From contig NZ_CM002285.1 of NCBI RefSeq assembly GCF_000497445.1, positions 7,697,314 to 7,743,512 on the forward strand: a DNA stretch of 46,199 nt, in the 5' to 3' direction. Made by a program: the position numbers and the translations under genes. This document shows, one piece after another, positions 16,685 through 24,783 of the stretch. The first letter of the stretch is position 1. The number at the start of each line of letters is the position of its first letter. The notes beneath the pieces are model-generated. The model saw only the letters and a program-made list of their open reading frames with translations. It did not search any database and was not told the origin of the DNA. The stretch comes from Streptomyces roseochromogenus subsp. oscitans DS 12.976. Lineage in GTDB: Bacteria > Actinomycetota > Actinomycetes > Streptomycetales > Streptomycetaceae.

Positions 16685-17458
16685 ATGGTGGAAGCCGTGC
16701 AGGATGCGGGAGTGGTCGTCACGGGGGCGGGCGGGGGGATCGGGGCCGCGTTGGCCCGGCGGTTCGCCGCCGCAGGGGCGCGGGTCGTCGTCAATGACCT
16801 GGATGCCGAGAAGGCGAAGGCGGTGGCCGAGGAGATCGGCGGGATCGCCGTGCCCGGTGACGCCTCCGCGATCGTCGGCGATGCCCGGGAAGCGCTGGGC
16901 GGCACCGTCGACGTGTACTGCGCGAACGCCGGCGTCGCCTTCGAGGACGCAGGCGCGGGCGGGCCGCTCGACGAGAAGTCCTGGGCGGTGTCGTGGGACG
17001 TGAACGTCATGGCGCATGTCCGGGCGGCGCACGAGCTGCTGCCGGGGTGGCTGGAGCGCGGCGCCGGGCGGTTCGTGTCCACCGTGTCGGCCGCCGGGCT
17101 GCTCACCATGATCGGCGCCCCCTCCTACAGCGTCACCAAGCACGGCGCCTACGCCTTCGCCGAGTGGCTGTCGCTCACGTACCGCCACCGGGGTCTGAAG
17201 GTGCACGCGATCTGTCCGCAGGGCGTGCGCACGGACATGCTGGCCGCGACCGGCAGCGCCGGTGAGCTGGTGCTCCAGTCGACCGCGATCGAGCCGGAGG
17301 CCGTCGCCGAGGCGCTGTTCCGGGGCATCGAGGAGGACCGCTTCCTGATCCTGCCGCACCCCGAGGTGGCCGAGTACTACCAGGCGCGGGCCGCCGATCC
17401 GGGCCGCTGGCTGAGCGGTATGAACCACATCCAGCGCAAGTGGGAGGAGGCCCGGTGA
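16685..17458 (+). CDS. SDR-family oxidoreductase
   Basis: Classical short-chain dehydrogenase of 257 residues using NAD(P). The cofactor motif TGAGGGIG is at about 13-20, NAG at about 79-81, and the catalytic Ser, Tyr and Lys appear in STVSAAG and PSYSVTKHG. It heads an operon: its stop overlaps the GTG start of the CoA ligase (GTGA). A palindrome shared with the facing kinase/ACAD operon lies in the promoter. Given those partners it probably interconverts a keto- and hydroxyacyl-CoA, as LvaD does in Pseudomonas levulinate catabolism; that role is inferred. Confidence 0.92.
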   Translation: MVEAVQDAGVVVTGAGGGIGAALARRFAAAGARVVVNDLDAEKAKAVAEEIGGIAVPGDASAIVGDAREALGGTVDVYCANAGVAFEDAGAGGPLDEKSWAVSWDVNVMAHVRAAHELLPGWLERGAGRFVSTVSAAGLLTMIGAPSYSVTKHGAYAFAEWLSLTYRHRGLKVHAICPQGVRTDMLAATGSAGELVLQSTAIEPEAVAEALFRGIEEDRFLILPHPEVAEYYQARAADPGRWLSGMNHIQRKWEEAR

Positions 17459-19119
17459 GCGCTTCCGGCTACGCGGACCGCCCCTGGCTGGCGCTGCTCA
17501 ACGACGCCCAGCGCGGTCCGGTCGAGCCCGCGGACTCCCTGGTGCACGCGTTGCGCGCCGCCGTCGCCGAGGCGCCCGAGCGCACCTTCCTCGGCTACTT
17601 CGACGCCCGGCTGAGCTATCGCGAGGTGGACGAGCTGAGCGACTCGGTCGCCGCCCATCTCGCCGCGCGCGGGCTGGAGCGCGACGACCGGGTGGCCGTG
17701 CTGCTGCAGAACTCCCCGCACTTCGTGCTCGCCGTCCTCGGGGCCTGGAAGGCGGGCGCGACCGTCGTCCCGGTCAACCCCATGTACAAGTCGGGAGAGG
17801 TGGGGCACATCCTGCGGGACGGCGAGGTGGCCGCTCTGATCTGCTCCGACCGGGCCTGGGAGTCGTATCTCAGGGACACCGCCGCCGACTCGCCGGTGCG
17901 GATCGTGCTCACCGGGTGCGAGTTGGATTTCCAGACCCGCAACGACGCGCGCGTGCTCGGATTCGAGCGGCTGCCCCAGGCGCCGGACGCCGACGACCTG
18001 GTCACCGTGGCCCGGCGGGGCGGTACGGCGCCCGAGGGCCGCGAGCCGCGCCCGGACGACATCGCGCTGATCAGCTACACCTCGGGTACGAGCGGCACGC
18101 CCAAGGGCGCCACCAACACCCACGGCAACATCATGCACAACGCCGAGCGGCAGCGGACCGGGCTCGCGCTGCCCGAGGCGCCCGTGTACTACGCGCTCGC
18201 GCCGCTGTTCCACATCACCGGCATGGTCTGCCAGTTCGGCGCCTGCCTGAACAGCGCCGGCACCCTGGTGCTCGCCTACCGCTTCGAGCCCGGACTCGTC
18301 CTGGAGGCCTTCGCCGAACACCGTCCGCACTACACGGTCGGCCCGTCCACCGCCTACATGGCACTGGCCGCCCACCCGGACGCCACCCCCGAGCACTTCG
18401 CCTCCTTCGTGAACCTGTCCTCCGGCGGCGCGCCCGTGCCGCCGGCCCTGGTGGAGAAGTTCCGCGGGCTCTTCGGGCCGTACATCCGCGTCGGCTACGG
18501 CCTCACCGAGTGCTCCGGCCCGTGCGCCGCCGTCCCGCCCGGCCTGGAGGCACCCGTGGACCCCGTCTCCGGGACGCTGTCGGTGGGTGTGCCCGGCGCC
18601 GACACGCTCGTGCGGATCGTGGACGAGCGGGGCGCGGAGGTGCCGTTCGGGGAGCAGGGCGAGATCGTCGTACGGGGCCCGCAGGTGATCCCCGGCTACT
18701 GGCGGCGCCCGGACGCCACCGCCGAGACCTTCCCCGACGGCGAGCTGCGCACCGGCGACATCGGCTTCATGGACGCCCGGGGCTGGCTGTACGTCGTCGA
18801 CCGCAAGAAGGACATGATCAACGCGTCCGGCTTCAAGGTGTGGCCCCGTGAGGTCGAGGACGTGCTGTACACCCACCCGGCGGTGCGCGAGGCGGCCGTC
18901 GTCGGCGTTCCCGACGGCTATCGCGGCGAGACGGTCAAGGCCTTCATCAGCCTGCGTCCGGGCGCCGATGCGGACCCGGACGAACTCGCGGTGTACTGCA
19001 AGGAGAGACTGGCCGCCTACAAATACCCGCGTCAGGTGGAGATCCTGCCGGACCTGCCCAAGACGGTGAGTGGCAAGATCCTCCGTCGGGAACTGCGTTC
19101 CCGGACCGACGACAACTAG
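17455..19119 (+). CDS. Acyl-CoA synthetase (AMP-dependent ligase)
   Basis: Class I adenylate-forming enzyme of 554 residues that activates a carboxylic acid with ATP and joins it to CoA. The P-loop YTSGTSGTPKGA is at about 206-217, the A5 motif GYGLTECSG at about 348-356, the hinge motif DRKKDMINASGFKVWPREVE at about 449-468, and the catalytic A10 lysine in PKTVSGKILRRELR near the end. The GTG start overlaps the SDR stop by four bases and has GGAGGAGG upstream. Translation is thus coupled. It supplies the CoA ester for the other enzymes of the regulon. Confidence 0.94.
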   Translation: MSASGYADRPWLALLNDAQRGPVEPADSLVHALRAAVAEAPERTFLGYFDARLSYREVDELSDSVAAHLAARGLERDDRVAVLLQNSPHFVLAVLGAWKAGATVVPVNPMYKSGEVGHILRDGEVAALICSDRAWESYLRDTAADSPVRIVLTGCELDFQTRNDARVLGFERLPQAPDADDLVTVARRGGTAPEGREPRPDDIALISYTSGTSGTPKGATNTHGNIMHNAERQRTGLALPEAPVYYALAPLFHITGMVCQFGACLNSAGTLVLAYRFEPGLVLEAFAEHRPHYTVGPSTAYMALAAHPDATPEHFASFVNLSSGGAPVPPALVEKFRGLFGPYIRVGYGLTECSGPCAAVPPGLEAPVDPVSGTLSVGVPGADTLVRIVDERGAEVPFGEQGEIVVRGPQVIPGYWRRPDATAETFPDGELRTGDIGFMDARGWLYVVDRKKDMINASGFKVWPREVEDVLYTHPAVREAAVVGVPDGYRGETVKAFISLRPGADADPDELAVYCKERLAAYKYPRQVEILPDLPKTVSGKILRRELRSRTDDN

Positions 19120-19147
19120 CGACAGGACCGAAAGGCAGGTGGCGGCA

Positions 19148-19741
19148 GTGCCCAGGACGACGGACGGAGACGGTACGCCCGTCCCGCAGCGGCTCTTGGC
19201 CGCCGCCACCCGGCTCTTCGCCGAGCAGGGTTACGACCGCACCTCCGTGCAGGAGATCGTGGAGGCGGCCGGCGTCACCAAGGGGGCGCTGTACCACTAC
19301 TTCGGCTCCAAGGACGACCTCCTGCACGAGGTGTACGCGCGCGTGCTGCGCGTCCAGATGGAGCGGCTCGATCACTTCGCGGACATGGACGCGCCGGTCG
19401 AGCAGCGGCTGCGGGGCGCTGCGGCGGACGTGGTCGTCACGACGATCGAGAACCTCGACGACGCGATGATCTTCTTCCGCTCGATGCACCATCTCAGCCC
19501 GGAGAAGAACAAGCAGGTCCGCGCCGAGCGCCGGCGCTACCACGAACGGTTCCGCGCGCTCATCGAGGAGGGCCAGAAGGAGGGCGTCTTCTCCACGGCG
19601 ACCCCGGCCGACCTGGTCGTGGACTACCACTTCGGCTCCGTCCACCACCTGTCGACCTGGTACCGCCCCGACGGCCCCCTCACCCCGCAGCAGGTCGCCG
19701 ACCACCTCGCCGACCTGCTGCTGCGGGCCCTGCGCCCGTGA
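19148..19741 (+). CDS. TetR-family regulator of the SDR/ligase and kinase/ACAD operons
   Basis: Repressor of 197 residues. The helix-turn-helix is at about 12-58 (PQRLLAAATRLFAEQGYDRTSVQEIVEAAGVTKGALYHYFGSKDDL), with the KGALYHYFGSK recognition segment typical of the family, then a helical ligand domain. The GTG at 19148 is chosen because AAAGGCAGG lies eight bases upstream; a GTG three codons earlier is possible. It is the third gene of the operon. The palindrome shared by this operon's promoter and that of the facing kinase/ACAD operon is its most likely target, with an acyl-CoA as likely inducer. Confidence 0.9.
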   Translation: MPRTTDGDGTPVPQRLLAAATRLFAEQGYDRTSVQEIVEAAGVTKGALYHYFGSKDDLLHEVYARVLRVQMERLDHFADMDAPVEQRLRGAAADVVVTTIENLDDAMIFFRSMHHLSPEKNKQVRAERRRYHERFRALIEEGQKEGVFSTATPADLVVDYHFGSVHHLSTWYRPDGPLTPQQVADHLADLLLRALRP

Positions 19742-19831
19742 GGTGACAGCGCGAGCAACTCCCGGAGTCGTGGAGCGAGGCGATTCGGTCCTGCCCCGCA
19801 ACTCCGGGTGGTCGCATGTCTGCAGTGCGGC

Positions 19832-21046
19832 TCAGATGTACTTCTTCAACTCCCGCCGCGCCAGCGACCGCTGGTGCACCTCGTCCGGGCCGTCGGCCAG
19901 CATCAGGGTGCGGGCGCTCGCGTACAGCTCGGCCAGGGGGAAGTCCTGGCTGACGCCGCCCGCGCCGTGCAGCTGGATGGCGCGGTCCAGGATGCCGACC
20001 ACCGCGCGCGGGGTGGCGATCTTGATGGCCTGGATCTCCGTGTGGGCGCCCCTGTTGCCGACGGTGTCCATCAGCCAGGCCGTCTTCAGCACCAGCAGCC
20101 GCAGCTGCTCGACGGTGACCCGGGCGTCGGCGATCCAGTTCTGGACGACACCCTGCTGGGCCAGCGCCTTGCCGAACGCCGTACGGGACACCGCCCGGCG
20201 GCACATCAGCTCGATCGCCCGCTCGGCCATGCCGATCAGCCGCATGCAGTGGTGGATCCGGCCGGGGCCGAGCCGGGCCTGGGCGATGGCGAAGCCGCCG
20301 CCCTCCTCGCCGATCAGGTTCGACACCGGCACGCGCGCGTGGTCGAAGATCACCTCGGCGTGGCCGCCGTGGGAGTGGTCCTCGTACCCGAAGACCTGCA
20401 TCGCGCGCTTGATGGTCACGCCCGGCGTGTCGCGCGGGACCAGGACCATCGACTGCTGCCGGCGGATGTCGGCGCCGTCCGGGTCCGTCTTGCCCATCAC
20501 GATGAAGATCTTGCAGTCCGGGTTCATCGCGCCGGAGATGTACCACTTGCGGCCGGTGATGACGTACTCGTCGCCCTCGCGTTCTATGTGCGTGGTGATG
20601 TTCGTGGCGTCCGAGGAGGCCACCTCCGGCTCGGTCATCGCGAACGCCGAGCGGATCTCACCGGCCAGCAGCGGCTCCAGCCACTGCTTCTTCTGCCGCT
20701 CGTCGCCGAACTGCGCCAGCACCTCCATGTTCCCGGTGTCGGGCGCGGCGCAGTTCGTCGCGGTGGGCGCGAGATGCGGGGAGCGGCCGGTGATCTCGGC
20801 GAGCGGCGCGTACTGCAGGTTCGTCAGCCCGGCGCCGTACTCGGCGTCGGGCAGGAACAGGTTCCACAGGCCCTGCTCACGGGCCTCGGCCTTGAGTTCC
20901 TCGACCACGGCCGGGGTGTCCCACGGGGAGGCCAGCGCGGCCCGCTGCTCCTCGGCCACCGGCTCGGCCGGGTAGACGTACTCGTCCATGAAGGCGAGCA
21001 GCTTGGTGCGCAGCTCCTCGGTGCGCGCGTCGAACGCGAAGTCCAT
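19832..21046 (-). CDS. ACAD10/11-like acyl-CoA dehydrogenase family protein
   Basis: Flavoprotein of 404 residues. The flavin/substrate signature AMTEPEVASSDATNI and the KWYISGAMN segment mark the ACAD10/11 branch rather than ordinary beta-oxidation enzymes. The C-terminus has LADGPDEVH (383-391) in place of the YEGTSEIQ motif, so an aspartate stands where the usual catalytic glutamate would. It follows the phosphotransferase gene with a seven-base gap. In ACAD10/11 and in LvaC, this domain removes phosphate from a 4-phosphoacyl-CoA made by the kinase partner and yields a 3-hydroxyacyl-CoA. That activity is inferred from family and pairing. Confidence 0.9.
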   Translation of the reverse strand: MDFAFDARTEELRTKLLAFMDEYVYPAEPVAEEQRAALASPWDTPAVVEELKAEAREQGLWNLFLPDAEYGAGLTNLQYAPLAEITGRSPHLAPTATNCAAPDTGNMEVLAQFGDERQKKQWLEPLLAGEIRSAFAMTEPEVASSDATNITTHIEREGDEYVITGRKWYISGAMNPDCKIFIVMGKTDPDGADIRRQQSMVLVPRDTPGVTIKRAMQVFGYEDHSHGGHAEVIFDHARVPVSNLIGEEGGGFAIAQARLGPGRIHHCMRLIGMAERAIELMCRRAVSRTAFGKALAQQGVVQNWIADARVTVEQLRLLVLKTAWLMDTVGNRGAHTEIQAIKIATPRAVVGILDRAIQLHGAGGVSQDFPLAELYASARTLMLADGPDEVHQRSLARRELKKYI

Positions 21047-21053
21047 CTCTGGA

Positions 21054-22076
21054 TCAGCCTTCCTGAAGAACGGTCAGTCCGTGGTCGATGAAGACGGGTA
21101 CGAGATCGCCGATCCGGTCGAAGCCGCGCCCGACCGTCTGGCCCAGCGTGTACCGGTAGTGGATGCCCTCCAGGATCACGGCGAGCTTGAACCAGGCGAA
21201 CGCCGTGTACCAGGAGACGTCGGACACGTCGCGCCCCGAGCGCGCGGCGTACCGCTCGATCAGCTCCTGCGGGGAGGGGTGTCCCGGGGCCTCGGCGGTG
21301 GTGGATACGGGGGAGTCCGCCATGCCCAGCGGCTGGCTGTACATCACCAGCAGGCCCAGGTCGGTGAGCGGATCGCCGAGGGTGGACATCTCCCAGTCGA
21401 GGATCGCCTTGATCTGGTCGTCCTCGCCGATGAGCACGTTGTCCAGCCGGTAGTCGCCGTGGACGACGGCGGGCGCGGGGGAGGCGGGCAGGGCGCGTCC
21501 GAGAGCCGCGTGCAGCTCGTCGATGCCGGCCAGCTCGCGGTTGCGGGAGGCGTCCAGCTGCTTGCCCCAGCGGCGCAGCTGCCGGTCCAGGAAGCCCTCG
21601 GGCCGGCCGAAGTCCGCGAGGCCCACCTCGGCGGGATCCACCGCGTGCAGCTCGACCAGCGTGTCCACCAGGGACAGCACCGCGTTCCGGGTGCGCTCCG
21701 CACCGAGCGGGGTGAGCTGCTGGGCGGTGCGGTACGGGGTGCCCTCGACGAACTCCATGACGTAGAACGGCGCCCCGAGCACCTCTTCGTCCTCACACAG
21801 CCACACGGGGCGGGGGACCGGCACCCGCGTCGGGTGCAGGGCGCTGATCACACGGTGTTCGCGCTTCATGTCGTGCGCGGTGGCCAGCACATGGCCGAGT
21901 GGGGGCCGTCGTACGACCCACCGCGCGGTGCCGTCGGACACCGCGTAGGTGAGGTTCGACCGTCCGCCCTCGATCAGCCGGCCGGAGAGGGGGCCGGTCA
22001 CCAGACCGGGGCGCTCGCGGTCGAGCAGGGCGCGCAGCCGGTCCAGGTCGAGTCCGGGCGGGTGGTCGGCGCTCAT
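21054..22076 (-). CDS. Phosphotransferase (APH-like kinase), LvaA/ACAD10-11 kinase type
   Basis: Aminoglycoside-phosphotransferase-fold kinase of 340 residues. The Brenner motif HGDYRLDN (206-213) supplies catalytic Asp208 and Asn213, and the Mg-binding ILDWE follows at 225-229. The N-terminal GGRSNLTYAVSDGTARWVVRRPPLGHVL is the nucleotide-binding lobe and typical of the ACAD10/11-associated kinases. AGGAG precedes the ATG at 22076. As first gene of a two-gene operon with an ACAD11-like dehydrogenase, it likely phosphorylates the 4-hydroxyl of a 4-hydroxyacyl-CoA, not an antibiotic. Confidence 0.9.
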   Translation of the reverse strand: MSADHPPGLDLDRLRALLDRERPGLVTGPLSGRLIEGGRSNLTYAVSDGTARWVVRRPPLGHVLATAHDMKREHRVISALHPTRVPVPRPVWLCEDEEVLGAPFYVMEFVEGTPYRTAQQLTPLGAERTRNAVLSLVDTLVELHAVDPAEVGLADFGRPEGFLDRQLRRWGKQLDASRNRELAGIDELHAALGRALPASPAPAVVHGDYRLDNVLIGEDDQIKAILDWEMSTLGDPLTDLGLLVMYSQPLGMADSPVSTTAEAPGHPSPQELIERYAARSGRDVSDVSWYTAFAWFKLAVILEGIHYRYTLGQTVGRGFDRIGDLVPVFIDHGLTVLQEG

Positions 22077-22115
22077 ACATGACTCCTACGAACGGGTGAA
22101 CAGGACCCATTCATG

Positions 22116-22135
22116 ATGCCGACCAGTCGGTATGT
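22116..22135. promoter_or_regulatory. Probable TetR operator, copy 2
   Basis: ATGCCGACCAGTCGGTAT (22116-22133) is an 18-base dyad with a perfect CCGAC-CA-GTCGG core and one mismatch in the outer arms. Its right part plus GT is the exact reverse complement of the 14-mer at 16613-16626. It lies 40 bases upstream of the kinase gene. Confidence 0.65.
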
Positions 22136-22201
22136 CGTCCAGTGCGTATGCCGGACACAAGGCCAAACGTGACCGGAGCCACGAGAGGCCGAAGGGGTGG
22201 T

Positions 22202-22501
22202 TCAGTGGTCGTCCCAGTGGTCCCCGTGCTCGGCGTGCCGGTGCCCGTCGTGCAGATAGTCGACATGGTCGCCGTGCCGCACCTGTGCGTGCCCGCACTC
22301 GTCATGATGTACATGCTCATGACCCTCGTGGACGGCGTGCCCGGCCGGCTCGCACTCGTCCCAGTGTCCCTCGTGCTCCCGGTGCAGATGCCCGTCGTGC
22401 GCGTAGTCCAGATGGTCGCCGTGCCGCACGGCGCAGTGCCCGCAGCCCGGACCGTGGTGGTGCGTGTCGTGTCCGGTGTGTTCCAGATGAAGGGTGGTCA
22501 T
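22202..22501 (-). CDS. Duplicated histidine-rich protein, probable metal binder
   Basis: Small protein of 99 residues with 29 histidines, 4 cysteines and many Asp/Glu; no signal peptide. It is built from two copies of a 31-residue unit, residues 20-50 and 69-99, each with the pattern CGHxxVRHGDHxDYxHDGHxHxEHxxHWD, joined by a His/Glu linker. The start is the ATG at 22501, the first that begins the conserved HLEHTGHDTHHH region. Soluble metal storage or buffering (zinc, nickel, copper or cobalt) is the likely role. An AT-rich palindrome CATATATATG lies about 54 bases upstream. I do not recognise a named family. Confidence 0.75.
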   Translation of the reverse strand: MTTLHLEHTGHDTHHHGPGCGHCAVRHGDHLDYAHDGHLHREHEGHWDECEPAGHAVHEGHEHVHHDECGHAQVRHGDHVDYLHDGHRHAEHGDHWDDH

Positions 22502-22554
22502 GGTGCTCACCTTCGGATGGGGGTTCTGACGCCGCACAGGTTACGCGCGATCCG

Positions 22555-22564
22555 CATATATATG
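22555..22564. promoter_or_regulatory. AT-rich palindrome upstream of the histidine-rich gene
   Basis: CATATATATG is a perfect ten-base palindrome and an island of AT in very GC-rich DNA. It recalls the AT-rich dyads bound by metal-sensing ArsR/SmtB proteins, but could equally be the -10 region of the promoter. Confidence 0.3.
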
Positions 22565-22588
22565 GTCAAATCGCCCGCGTGGCGCACG

Positions 22589-22903
22589 CTAAACGACCAG
22601 GATCACGGCGCACACCACCAGGCCCACCGCGTAGAGCACCGCCGCCGTCGCATGGCGGGGGGCCAGCGCGGCCGGCCGGGGAACGGCGGCGAGGGCGCGG
22701 ATCCGGCGGTGGGCCACCCCGAGGAAGCCCAGGAAGAGCAGACAGCACAGCGCGCAGGCGGCGACGCCGGCGGCCGAGGCGCCACCGTGCAGAGCGGTCC
22801 GGACGGCGAGTACGGCGGCCGCGGCGGCCGACAGGGTCGTACGCCGCCAGGCCAGCCGGGTGCGCTCCGGTTGCAGCCCCGGATCGCGCCCGGCCGCGCT
22901 CAC
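22589..22903 (-). CDS. DUF202 domain membrane protein, short
   Basis: Membrane protein of 104 residues. The family motif RDPGLQPERTRLAWRRT (5-21) is followed by three hydrophobic helices at about 22-42, 48-67 and 85-103. The GTG start at 22903 overlaps the stop of the preceding DUF202 gene by four bases (GTGA), so the two are translationally coupled; an ATG at 22912 is the alternative. Paired DUF202 proteins of unequal length are a common bacterial arrangement with no known function. Confidence 0.82.
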   Translation of the reverse strand: MSAAGRDPGLQPERTRLAWRRTTLSAAAAAVLAVRTALHGGASAAGVAACALCCLLFLGFLGVAHRRIRALAAVPRPAALAPRHATAAVLYAVGLVVCAVILVV

Positions 22904-23292
22904 CCCGCCCATCCGGCCAGCACCACCACGACCATCACCACGGCCACGACCGCGATGACCAGGCTCAGCAGTGCCGGGAACCGCGACGCCGGCAGGTCCT
23001 CGCCGCGCCGCATCGCCCGCTCGCAACGCACCCAGTGGTTCACCGCACGCAGGGAGCACAGCACACCGGCGCCCAGGAGTGCCAGCGCGAGCCCGACCCG
23101 CCAGGCCCACGGCAGCGCCGGCAGGAACTGGTCCACCGCGAATCCACCGCCGATCAGCGCGAGCGCGGTCCGCAGCCAGGCCAGAAAGGTGCGCTCGTTG
23201 GCCAGCGAGAACCGGTAGTCGGGCGTGCCGCCCTCGTCCCGCACCAGCTCCGGCGCGAACCACAGCCGGATGTTCCGTACGAATTCGCTCAC
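22900..23292 (-). CDS. YidH/DUF202 family membrane protein
   Basis: Membrane protein of 130 residues. The DUF202 motif is RFSLANERTFLAWLRTALALIGGGFAVDQ (about 27-55), followed by hydrophobic segments at about 66-86 and 105-126. The cytosolic N-terminus VRNIRLWFAPELVRDEGGTPDYR is typical of YidH. It is the first of two overlapping DUF202 genes and starts 21 bases after the Nudix gene on the same strand, so all three may be co-transcribed. Confidence 0.85.
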   Translation of the reverse strand: MSEFVRNIRLWFAPELVRDEGGTPDYRFSLANERTFLAWLRTALALIGGGFAVDQFLPALPWAWRVGLALALLGAGVLCSLRAVNHWVRCERAMRRGEDLPASRFPALLSLVIAVVAVVMVVVVLAGWAG

Positions 23293-23313
23293 ACGGCCGA
23301 CCCTACCGGCGTC

Positions 23314-23829
23314 TCACCGGCCGTCCCGGAACGCCTTCAGCCGCTCGTACGCCGCCAGCCCGTCCGGCACCCACTCCCATGTGCCGAGCCGCCGCTCGAC
23401 CTCGTCCTCGGCCAGGAAGTCGTACCACTGGACCTCCTCCGCCTGAGGCCGTACGGGCAGGTCGCAGCGCACCTCGTACACCGCCGACCACCAGCTGTTC
23501 CCGGCCCTGTCGTCGTACAGGAACTTGAACAGGTGCGCCGGCCGGGGCAGGCCCGTCACCCCCAGCTCCTCCTCGGCCTCCCGCAGCGCGGCCTCGTCGT
23601 AGGACTCACCCGCCCCGACGACCCCGCCGACGAACATGTCGTACAGGGCCGGGAAGACCAGCTTGATGGCCGTGCGCCGGTGCACGAAGAGCCGGCCGGC
23701 CCCGTCCCGGGCCTGGATGAACACGCAGCGGTGGCGCAGCCCGCGGGCGTACACCTCGCCGCGCGGGTACTGGGCGACGACCTGGTCGTTCTCGTCGACG
23801 ACGTCGAGGATCTCGTCAGCAGGGTTCAT
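23314..23829 (-). CDS. Nudix hydrolase
   Basis: Pyrophosphohydrolase of 171 residues. The complete Nudix box is present at about 84-106: GGVVGAGESYDEAALREAEEELGV, written here as G-x5-E-x7-REAEEELG with all catalytic glutamates. The N-terminal DEILDVVDENDQVV and the phrase CVFIQARDGAGRLFVHRRT resemble the YfcD/isopentenyl-isomerase-like branch. The start is the ATG at 23829 (MNPADEIL). The substrate is unknown. It lies upstream of the DUF202 pair. Confidence 0.9.
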   Translation of the reverse strand: MNPADEILDVVDENDQVVAQYPRGEVYARGLRHRCVFIQARDGAGRLFVHRRTAIKLVFPALYDMFVGGVVGAGESYDEAALREAEEELGVTGLPRPAHLFKFLYDDRAGNSWWSAVYEVRCDLPVRPQAEEVQWYDFLAEDEVERRLGTWEWVPDGLAAYERLKAFRDGR

Positions 23830-23868
23830 GCCCCCATCCAAGCAGGGTGCCCCGGCCGGGCCGGAGGC

Positions 23869-24783
23869 TCAGCGGCGCTGGAGGTCCCGGGCCGACGGCT
23901 CCGCCTCGGCCGTGCCGCACGGCATCGCCGGATGCAGCCCGAGCAGCACGATGCCCGCGACCACGGCCGCGAGCCCGGCCGCCTCCCAGGCCAGCGCCCC
24001 GGTATCGGTGCGCAGCCGGTCGCCGAGGAAGCCGACGCCGCACAGGATCCCGGCGAGCGGCTCGGCGGCGGTCAGCGCGGGCAGCGACATGCGCAGCGGC
24101 GCCGTCTCGAACGCGCTCTGCACCAGAAGCAGCCCGGTGGCCCCGCACACCAGCACGCCGTACGGCTGCCAGCCGGTGAACAGCTCGGTGAAGCCGCCTT
24201 CGGAGAACCGGGTGCCGCTCACCCGGGTCAGCGCGTCCTGCACGCCGTACAGCAGCCCGGCCGCCGTGGCCAGTAACACCGGGCCCCAGCTCAGCCGGGA
24301 GCGCTTGCCGTACGTCGTGAGCACCAGGGCCGCGCCGACCATCGCGCCGATGATCAGCCAGTGCCGCAGGGGATCGGAGACGGCGTGGCCGGCGCCTGGT
24401 TCGCCCGCCGTGATGAACGCGCTCACCCCGCCCGCGAGCAGCAGCAGCCCCGCCCAGCCCTGACGGCCCAGGGGCTGCTTGGTCTGGTACCGGGAGAGGG
24501 CGAGCGCGAACAGGAGGTTGGTCGCGAGCAGCGGTTCGACCAGGGAGATCTCGCCCTTGCCGAGGGCGCTCGCGCCGAGCACCATGCCGGCGATCATCAG
24601 GCCGAGCCCGCCCAGCCAGCGCGGCACCCGCATCAGGTCCAGCAGCAGCCGGAAGGACAGGAAGTCGCTGAGCGGTGCCTTCTGTGCGGCGTTCTGCTGG
24701 AGCACGAACCCGAAGCCCAGACAGCAGGCCGCACTCACGGCGAGAAGGAGAACCAGAACGGACACGCTGCGTACCTCGATCAT
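23869..24783 (-). CDS. EamA/DMT-family transporter (second)
   Basis: Integral membrane protein of about 304 residues with nine to ten hydrophobic segments. It opens with VSVLVLLLAVSAACCLGFGFVLQQNAAQKAP and contains the EPLLATNLLFALALS segment of DMT proteins related to NIPA/EamA transporters. A C-terminal 20-residue tail, PCGTAEAEPSARDLQRR, is cytoplasmic. The start ATG at 24783 lacks a strong ribosome site, but the upstream frame encodes no membrane segment. It is separated from the Nudix gene by 39 bases. Substrate unknown. Confidence 0.85.
   Translation of the reverse strand: MIEVRSVSVLVLLLAVSAACCLGFGFVLQQNAAQKAPLSDFLSFRLLLDLMRVPRWLGGLGLMIAGMVLGASALGKGEISLVEPLLATNLLFALALSRYQTKQPLGRQGWAGLLLLAGGVSAFITAGEPGAGHAVSDPLRHWLIIGAMVGAALVLTTYGKRSRLSWGPVLLATAAGLLYGVQDALTRVSGTRFSEGGFTELFTGWQPYGVLVCGATGLLLVQSAFETAPLRMSLPALTAAEPLAGILCGVGFLGDRLRTDTGALAWEAAGLAAVVAGIVLLGLHPAMPCGTAEAEPSARDLQRR

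Noticed and set aside
19761..19808. CCCGGAGT/ACTCCGGG inverted repeat as terminator between convergent genes
   Set aside because: Only eight base pairs with a loop of over 30 bases and no T-run; too weak to list as a feature.
21054..22076. Aminoglycoside resistance gene
   Set aside because: Although the fold and the HGDYRLDN motif match APH enzymes, operon pairing with an ACAD10/11-like dehydrogenase and the shared operator point to acyl-CoA metabolism.
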